Shown here in pieces: positions 58,985-64,000 of a stretch of DNA of 64,000 bases; the stretch's first letter is position 1; every line of letters starts with the position of its first letter. Below the pieces are notes generated by a model, which did no database searches, was not told the DNA's origin, and worked only from the letters and a program-made list of their open reading frames with translations. The stretch covers positions 62,001 through 126,000 of the forward strand of contig NZ_ASJC01000001.1 in assembly GCF_000691145.1 (NCBI RefSeq). The letters are read 5' to 3'. This DNA comes from Bacillus altitudinis 41KF2b (GTDB taxonomy: Bacteria > Bacillota > Bacilli > Bacillales > Bacillaceae). Made by a program: the position numbers and the translations under genes.

Positions 58985-59021
58985 TGTTCACACTTACTTT
59001 TTTATAGTATAATCACTATAA
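58985..59021 (+). promoter_or_regulatory. spx promoter with PerR-type operator
   Basis: TGTTCA, 17 bases, TATAAT. The box GTATAATCACTATAA at 59007-59021 matches the PerR consensus TTATAATNATTATAA at 12 of 14 positions and covers the -10. B. subtilis spx has a PerR-controlled promoter here. Confidence 0.75.
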
Positions 59022-59097
59022 AGATTACTTATTTAGAACAATTTTAATTTAAGAATACAGATCAATATTCATTCTACAAATTGAGGAGTGAAGATTT

Positions 59098-59493
59098 ATG
59101 GTAACATTATACACATCACCAAGCTGTACATCATGTAGAAAAGCAAGAGCGTGGTTAGAAGAGCACAATATTCCATACCAAGAGAGAAATATCTTTTCTG
59201 AGCCTCTTTCAATCGATGAAATCAAAGAGATTCTTCGTATGACGGAAGATGGTACAGATGAAATTATCTCAACACGTTCTAAAGTATTCCAAAAACTAAA
59301 TGTAAATGTTGAGACAATGCCACTTCAACAATTGTATAAACTAATCAATGAGCACCCTGGTCTTCTAAGACGTCCAATTATTTTGGACGAAAAAAGACTG
59401 CAAGTTGGGTACAACGAAGATGAAATTAGACGTTTCCTTCCTAGAACGGTTCGTACATTCCAACTTCGAGAAGCTCAGCGACTTGCTAACTAA
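59098..59493 (+). CDS. spx: Transcriptional regulator Spx
   Basis: 131 residues. Redox CxxC at Cys10/Cys13 (SCTSC), Gly52 in TEDGTDE which contacts the RNA polymerase alpha C-terminal domain, and Arg92 in RRPIILD. Controls disulfide-stress genes; degraded by ClpXP. TTGAGGAG precedes the ATG. No glycine or cysteine expected for function is missing. Confidence 0.97.
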   Translation: MVTLYTSPSCTSCRKARAWLEEHNIPYQERNIFSEPLSIDEIKEILRMTEDGTDEIISTRSKVFQKLNVNVETMPLQQLYKLINEHPGLLRRPIILDEKRLQVGYNEDEIRRFLPRTVRTFQLREAQRLAN

Positions 59494-59504
59494 TAGACAA
59501 CACG

Positions 59505-59536
59505 AAAAGCTGCCGATCATTTGGCAGCTTTTTTTA
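59505..59536 (+). terminator. spx terminator (bidirectional)
   Basis: AAAAGCTGCC and GGCAGCTTTT arms with an 8-base loop and T run; yjbE converges on it. Confidence 0.92.
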
Positions 59537-60199
59537 TTTATTTTCAACCGTTTGTTCGTAAAAGAGACTGGCTAAAATAACGGTTGCGACGGTTAAAAAA
59601 GGAAGCAACAATTCAAGTGTAGTATGCTGCGCCATAAATTCATTCAGTTTTACATCACGGACAATCATTTCTCCGCCAGTAAAAGCTAAAAGGGCACTCC
59701 CTCCGTATAAAAGAATCGGAAACTTGGTTAGTGCTGCATGAATCAGCTTACTCCCCCAAATAATAATCGGGACTGAAATCATTAAGCCAAAGGCAGTGAG
59801 CACCATGTTCCCCTTAGCCGCCCCTGCAACAGCAATCACATTATCAAGTGACATAAAAAGATCTGCAATCACGATGGTCTGAACAGCACGCCAAAGGGAG
59901 CCGCTGCTTTTAATCCGAATGGATTCTTTCTTTTGTTCAATTAACAAATTGTATCCTATATAAAGGAGAAAGAGACCGCCGATAAATTGCAAATATGGGA
60001 TGGTCAATAAATAAACGGCAGCACCAGTCATGGTAATTCTCATCAGCACTGCCAAAAGTGTGCCGATCCATATGGCTTTGTTTCGTTTTTCATTTGATAA
60101 GCTTCGACTGGCCATCGCAATGATTAATGCATTATCTCCGCCTAATATGAGGTCTATGCCAATAATCATCAGTAAGGATACGATCCACTCTGTTTCCAT
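59534..60199 (-). CDS. yjbE: TerC-family membrane protein YjbE
   Basis: 221 residues from ATG 60199 (GAGGTG at 6 bases; GTG 60208 is the ribosome site). Seven hydrophobic segments; the paired acidic motifs DLILGGDNALIIA (about 17) and DLFMSLDNVIAVAG (about 115) define the TerC/Alx family, associated with manganese export. No yybP-ykoY riboswitch seen upstream. Confidence 0.9.
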   Translation of the reverse strand: METEWIVSLLMIIGIDLILGGDNALIIAMASRSLSNEKRNKAIWIGTLLAVLMRITMTGAAVYLLTIPYLQFIGGLFLLYIGYNLLIEQKKESIRIKSSGSLWRAVQTIVIADLFMSLDNVIAVAGAAKGNMVLTAFGLMISVPIIIWGSKLIHAALTKFPILLYGGSALLAFTGGEMIVRDVKLNEFMAQHTTLELLLPFLTVATVILASLFYEQTVENK

Positions 60200-60363
60200 C
60201 CAGTTCACCTCATTTCACTAAAATAGCTCGTACAACCAATATATGAAGACAATTCAAATATATGTTTCTGCAAGTTTTCTCTGCAAAAAATGCGTTTTTA
60301 TTTCTTTTATTCATGTTTTATCATAAAATAGACAGTACACAGCAATACCTCATTTCTTTAAAT

Positions 60364-60389
60364 GGTTAACATGTAGACGGAACGGGTAA
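60364..60389 (+). promoter_or_regulatory. SigB-like promoter upstream of mecA
   Basis: GGTTAA, 14 bases, GGGTAA; consensus GTTTAA-N12/15-GGGTAT. Each hexamer has one mismatch. It lies about 75 bases before mecA. Confidence 0.5.
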
Positions 60390-60425
60390 AGTGTAGTAAA
60401 GTACTATTAATTGGGAGCTTGTATG

Positions 60426-60452
60426 TCCCTTCAACATCTTATATAGAAGGGA
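60426..60452 (+). promoter_or_regulatory. Hairpin overlapping the mecA ribosome site
   Basis: TCCCTTC pairs with GAAGGGA (13-base loop). The right arm runs into the GAAGG ribosome site of mecA, so folding could lower translation. Confidence 0.4.
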
Positions 60453-60463
60453 AGGTTGGCAAA

Positions 60464-61129
60464 ATGGAAATCGAAAGAATAAATGAACATACAGTCAAAT
60501 TTTATATTTCCTACGGTGATATTGAAGATCGCGGTTTTGACCGTGAAGAGATTTGGTATAATCGTGAGCGCAGTGAAGAGCTGTTCTGGGAAGTGATGGA
60601 CGAAGTGCACGAAGAAGAAGAATTTGCAGTAGAGGGACCACTTTGGATTCAAGTACAGGCACTTGATAAAGGTCTTGAAATTGTCGTGACAAAAGCCCAA
60701 CTTTCTAAAGATGGACAAAAGCTCGAATTGCCGATTCCAGAAGATAAAAAAGATCAAACAGATGAAGAAAGTTTAGATGCTCTGCTTGATGATTTTCATA
60801 AAGAAGAGCAAGATCAAGAAGATCATAATGAGAAGGACAAAAAACTTCAACTTCAGTTCGTATTGAAAATGGATGACTTTGAAGATTTGATTGCACTTTC
60901 TCAATTAAATATGCAGGATTTTACGACAAGTTTATATTCGTTTGAAAACCGTTATTATCTATATGTTGACTTCCACGAGGATTTGTCAGATGAGCAGGTG
61001 GAGAATAAGCTTAGTATTCTGCTTGAATATGCTCATGAATCAGTGGTCAGCATCTACAGACTGCAAGAATACGGTCAGCTGATTGTCAAAGAGAATGCGC
61101 TTGAAACGATTCAACAGCACTTCTCGTAA
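60464..61129 (+). CDS. mecA: Adaptor protein MecA
   Basis: 221 residues from ATG 60464 (GAAGG at 8 bases). N-terminal substrate-binding domain (1 to about 85, MEIERINEHTVKFYISYGDIE), an acidic linker rich in D/E/K (about 90-128), and a C-terminal ClpC-binding domain. Targets ComK, and also Spx-type substrates in vitro, to ClpCP. Located near spx and coiA as in B. subtilis. Confidence 0.95.
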   Translation: MEIERINEHTVKFYISYGDIEDRGFDREEIWYNRERSEELFWEVMDEVHEEEEFAVEGPLWIQVQALDKGLEIVVTKAQLSKDGQKLELPIPEDKKDQTDEESLDALLDDFHKEEQDQEDHNEKDKKLQLQFVLKMDDFEDLIALSQLNMQDFTTSLYSFENRYYLYVDFHEDLSDEQVENKLSILLEYAHESVVSIYRLQEYGQLIVKENALETIQQHFS

Positions 61130-61134
61130 CAACC

Positions 61135-61168
61135 AAAAGTCGATTTCTATAGAGGAATCGACTTTTTT
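61135..61168 (+). terminator. mecA terminator
   Basis: AAAAGTCGATT and AATCGACTTTT arms around about 10 bases, then T run. Confidence 0.9.
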
Positions 61169-61214
61169 ATCTGAATGAAAAAGTAAATAAAGTGATCGGC
61201 AAGGAGAAAATGAA

Positions 61215-62735
61215 ATGAGAAATGTAGTCAAAGTTCTATTTTTTCTTATCATTACGATAGGTGCTTATTTGATTATCCAAATTTTTGCCGGTGATCTAGC
61301 GGTAAGTGTATTAAGTTCCGTCAGTGTTCTATTCACTTTATCGATTATCTTCATCGGGTTTGTCATTTTCTTAGAAAACAGAAATCCCTCTCAAACGATT
61401 ACGTGGCTTGTGCTGCTTGGGAGCTTTCCGCTTTTCGGGTTTTTGTTTTATATTTTCTTTGGACGCAATATTAAAAAGCGCAGACTGTTTGAAAAGAAAG
61501 CGGTACTAGACGAACAGCTTGTCCAGGAAGATGAACGTATCCACAGAGAAGCGATTGAAAAAATGACTCATATGGGTGACCATCAGCAGCTCTTATTTAA
61601 GCTGGCCCACAGACTTGGACATACCCCTATTACGTATCGCACATCCTCTAAAGTTCTGACCAATGGAGAAGAAACGTTCTCTCATATTTTTGAAGAAATC
61701 AAAAAAGCAACACATCACATTCACCTAGAATATTATATTCTCCGTCATGATGATCTGGGACAAGAATTAAAGGACATTTTAATCGAGAAAGCAAAAAGTG
61801 GTGTGATTGTCCGCTTTTTATATGATGATGTAGGCAGCCTAAAACTCTCCCGTCAATATATTGCTGACTTAGAAAAGGCTGGCGTGCAGATCGTTCCGTT
61901 TTTACCAGTGAGACTGCCCTTATTAAATAATAAAATCAATTTCCGAAATCACCGGAAAATTGTGGTGATTGATGGAGAAGTAGGATTTGTCGGCGGACTT
62001 AACATTGGGGACGAATATATGGGCAGAAGCAGACAATATGGATTTTGGCGTGATACCCACCTGATGATTAAAGGTGAGGCCGTTCGTGATTTGCAGCAGA
62101 TTTTTATGCAGGATTGGTATTACATGACCAATGAAAGATGCTCGGGTGTGGATTATTTTAAAGATTTCAGCCATATGGAGAGTAGAGCAGAAGGCGTACA
62201 AATGATTGCGGGTGGTCCTGATAAACAGTGGGAAGTCATTAAAAATCTCTTTTTCTCCATGATTATCTCCGCCAAAAAATCAATTTGGATTGCTTCACCT
62301 TATTTTGTACCAGATGATGATATTTTGTCCGCACTGAAAATTGCTGCTTTGAGCGGAGTCGATGTTCGAATCATTGCGCCGAAAAATCCAGATAAACGCA
62401 TCGTATTTCATGCGTCCCGTTCATACTTCCCCGAACTTTTAGAAGCAGGTGCGAAGGTATACGAATATGATCAAGGCTTTATGCATAGTAAGTTTATCAT
62501 TGTGGATAGTGAGCTAGCATCAATTGGTACAGCAAATATGGATATGAGAAGTTTTCATCTGAACTTTGAAGTGAATGCTTTCCTCTATAAAACAAAAAGC
62601 ACAGAGAAGCTGGTCAACGACTTCTTAGGTGATTTAGAGCAGTCACATGAAATTGTTCCAGAAGAATTTGCGAAGAGACCTTTGAGGGTGAGGCTGTTTG
62701 AATCAACAGCAAGATTATTATCACCTCTTTTATAA
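61215..62735 (+). CDS. cls: Cardiolipin synthase
   Basis: 506 residues. Two N-terminal membrane helices (about 5-25, 32-55) with the PLDc N segment, then two phospholipase D HKD motifs: NHRKIVVIDGEVGFVGG (about 238) and HSKFIIVDSELASIGTAN (about 420). Joins two phosphatidylglycerols into cardiolipin. B. subtilis has no cls between mecA and coiA; its three homologues lie elsewhere. AAGGAG precedes ATG 61215. Confidence 0.93.
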   Translation: MRNVVKVLFFLIITIGAYLIIQIFAGDLAVSVLSSVSVLFTLSIIFIGFVIFLENRNPSQTITWLVLLGSFPLFGFLFYIFFGRNIKKRRLFEKKAVLDEQLVQEDERIHREAIEKMTHMGDHQQLLFKLAHRLGHTPITYRTSSKVLTNGEETFSHIFEEIKKATHHIHLEYYILRHDDLGQELKDILIEKAKSGVIVRFLYDDVGSLKLSRQYIADLEKAGVQIVPFLPVRLPLLNNKINFRNHRKIVVIDGEVGFVGGLNIGDEYMGRSRQYGFWRDTHLMIKGEAVRDLQQIFMQDWYYMTNERCSGVDYFKDFSHMESRAEGVQMIAGGPDKQWEVIKNLFFSMIISAKKSIWIASPYFVPDDDILSALKIAALSGVDVRIIAPKNPDKRIVFHASRSYFPELLEAGAKVYEYDQGFMHSKFIIVDSELASIGTANMDMRSFHLNFEVNAFLYKTKSTEKLVNDFLGDLEQSHEIVPEEFAKRPLRVRLFESTARLLSPLL

Positions 62736-62746
62736 AAATTGTATTT

Positions 62747-62775
62747 TCCCCCTTTTCTAAAAGGGGGATTTTTTA
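62747..62775 (+). terminator. cls terminator
   Basis: TCCCCCTTTT and AAAAGGGGGA arms around two bases, then TTTTTT. Confidence 0.92.
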
Positions 62776-62797
62776 TTTTACTAAGGGAAAGTAGTTT

Positions 62798-62831
62798 AAA
62801 ATCGCGTTTTGATACGATAAAAGTTCATTAT
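62798..62831. promoter_or_regulatory. ComK box (two AT-boxes) upstream of coiA
   Basis: AAAATCGCGTTTT is a perfect AAAA-N5-TTTT box; AAAAGTTCATTAT starts 8 bases after its end with one mismatch. An 8-base spacer is one of the known ComK arrangements. Confidence 0.8.
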
Positions 62832-62838
62832 CGATATT

Positions 62839-62867
62839 CGCTTCCTGATGAGAGAAAAAGCTATAAT
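62839..62867 (+). promoter_or_regulatory. coiA promoter
   Basis: TATAAT at 62862-62867 with a poor -35 (CGCTTC, 17 bases upstream), as expected of an activator-dependent promoter; the ComK box ends 7 bases before the -35. Confidence 0.65.
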
Positions 62868-62897
62868 ACGGTCATCAAAGAGCAAGGGGCGAAATAT

Positions 62898-64000
62898 ATG
62901 AATGCAGCGATCATGGAGAATGGCAAGCTGATTCGCATCACACAACATCTGACTAAAAGGCGGCTAGAGCATGTAAGAGCTACGTGCAAATTTTACTGTC
63001 CTGAATGTAGGCAGGAGGTTCTATTAAAGCTAGGTGAGCATCGTGTCCATCATTTTGCACATAAACAGCTCTCGGCATGTCCATTAGCGTCCACCGGTGA
63101 AACAGCTTATCATCAGGCAGGGAAAATGGCTCTTAAGGATTGGCTCACGCAGCTTGGATATGAGCCGTTACTAGAGAAATATGTTTCAAACATTCAGCAG
63201 CGCCCTGATGTGACCGTTGCTATAGAAAATAAAAGCTATGCCATCGAATTTCAATGTGCAAATATTTCGTGGAAAGAGCTACATAAACGAACGGAAGGTA
63301 TCCGTGCTGCGGGGCTCTATCCTATATGGGTCATAGGGGCGAATCGTTTAAAACGAATGGCTGGCCAGCTCTTTTCATTCTCCTCCATTCATTGGGGAAT
63401 TTTAAGGCAGTCAAAGAATAGGAGACTCATTTTTTATTGTCCGATCCAAAATAGATTCATCCACCTGGATCAACTTCTCGTGTTTCAGCCAACGAAAATA
63501 TGTGCCTCAATGACCGTTAGACCGCCTTCAGCTTATCGCCAACTATCAGCACTCTTATCTGTTTCCTCGAGCAATCATCAATTGTATAAAGAGTGGCTCA
63601 AGTGTATTCGGCAATTTAGGGAGCGACCACCCCGCATTTTAGCAAACGAAAGCAAGCGTTTAAGAACCATTTTTTATGAGCATCATCAAACAGCATGGTC
63701 ATTTCTACCGACAGAATTATTTATCCCCCTGACAGAAGCATATATCTTTTCAAGCCCTGTTTATGTGTGGCAAGGATGTCTTTATGATTGGATGGTTCGA
63801 AAGGGAAAAGAACAAGTGACCATTCATCTTCTTTTAAAAGAAATTGAGCGATGTGTCCAGAATAAAGAAGTGAAGCTCCGATATGCCAATGTCACAATAG
63901 AAGAAATCAAAGAGGTGATCATTTCATATGTACGGGCGCTTGTGAAACTAGGGTTTTTATACATGACGAAAGAGGGTAATTATCAAGTAACGTCGAATCA
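62898..64000 (+). CDS. coiA: Competence protein CoiA (3' partial)
   Basis: Open from ATG 62898 (AAGGGG at 8 bases) to the window end, 367 codons without a stop. The N terminus has a small cysteine-bearing segment (CKFYCPEC, with HHFAHK after), then a PD-(D/E)XK nuclease-like core RPDVTV and AIEFQCANIS near residue 120. CoiA helps recombine incoming DNA during transformation. B. subtilis coiA is ComK-activated, and a ComK box is present here. Position after mecA (and cls) agrees. Confidence 0.92.
   Translation, partial: MNAAIMENGKLIRITQHLTKRRLEHVRATCKFYCPECRQEVLLKLGEHRVHHFAHKQLSACPLASTGETAYHQAGKMALKDWLTQLGYEPLLEKYVSNIQQRPDVTVAIENKSYAIEFQCANISWKELHKRTEGIRAAGLYPIWVIGANRLKRMAGQLFSFSSIHWGILRQSKNRRLIFYCPIQNRFIHLDQLLVFQPTKICASMTVRPPSAYRQLSALLSVSSSNHQLYKEWLKCIRQFRERPPRILANESKRLRTIFYEHHQTAWSFLPTELFIPLTEAYIFSSPVYVWQGCLYDWMVRKGKEQVTIHLLLKEIERCVQNKEVKLRYANVTIEEIKEVIISYVRALVKLGFLYMTKEGNYQVTSN

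Noticed and set aside
60200..60300. Manganese (yybP-ykoY) riboswitch before yjbE
   Set aside because: None of the conserved motifs of that riboswitch could be found although TerC-family genes often have one.

Overview
The window is chromosomal DNA from a Bacillus of the B. subtilis branch. From about 6.5 kb to the right edge, gene order follows the B. subtilis yitH-to-coiA segment almost gene for gene. Differences from B. subtilis 168 (a B12-dependent MetH beside YitJ, a cardiolipin synthase between mecA and coiA, a hydroxamate siderophore operon at the left) point to the B. pumilus/safensis/altitudinis group. The genus rests on synteny and protein identity; the species group is inference.

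Left edge (1-6.6 kb): a tightly packed siderophore operon cut by the window start: PLP decarboxylase, IucA/IucC synthetase, N-acetyltransferase, FAD N-hydroxylase, second IucA/IucC synthetase. The order matches rhizobactin 1021 rhbBCDEF and predicts a schizokinen-type citrate hydroxamate.

6.6-14.1 kb (minus strand): GNAT protein YitH, a secreted PPC-domain protein behind a SigD-like promoter, then metH and yitJ behind one SAM-I riboswitch. 14.2-25.5 kb: the yit genes (yitK, cvfB, yitS, yitT, BsuPI-domain lipoprotein, two tiny overlapping genes, yitU, yitV, yitW, yitY, yitZ). Between cvfB and yitS sits a BMP-family lipoprotein gene translationally coupled to a methyl-accepting chemotaxis protein, a probable two-protein chemosensor.

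25.6-35.0 kb: the complete arginine operon argCJBD-carAB-argF, with an ARG-box-like site at the promoter. 35.1-40.4 kb: yjzC, an MFS transporter, yjzD, yjaU, yjaV, med, comZ and yjzB. The comZ 3' end carries a small inverted-repeat element and a 24-bp duplication. 40.4-43.6 kb: fabH-fabF with a FapR operator, and yjaZ.

43.7-57.8 kb: two complete oligopeptide ABC transporters, appDFABC and oppABCDF, separated by yjbA and T-box-controlled trpS. 57.9-64 kb: a small membrane protein, yjbC-spx with SigB-, ECF- and PerR-type signals, yjbE, mecA, cls, and coiA (cut by the right edge) behind a ComK box.

A theme is competence control: med, comZ, opp (pheromone import), spx, mecA and coiA lie within 26 kb. 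Most genes have clear Shine-Dalgarno sequences and strong intrinsic terminators. I saw no tRNA, rRNA, CRISPR array, transposase or prophage gene.
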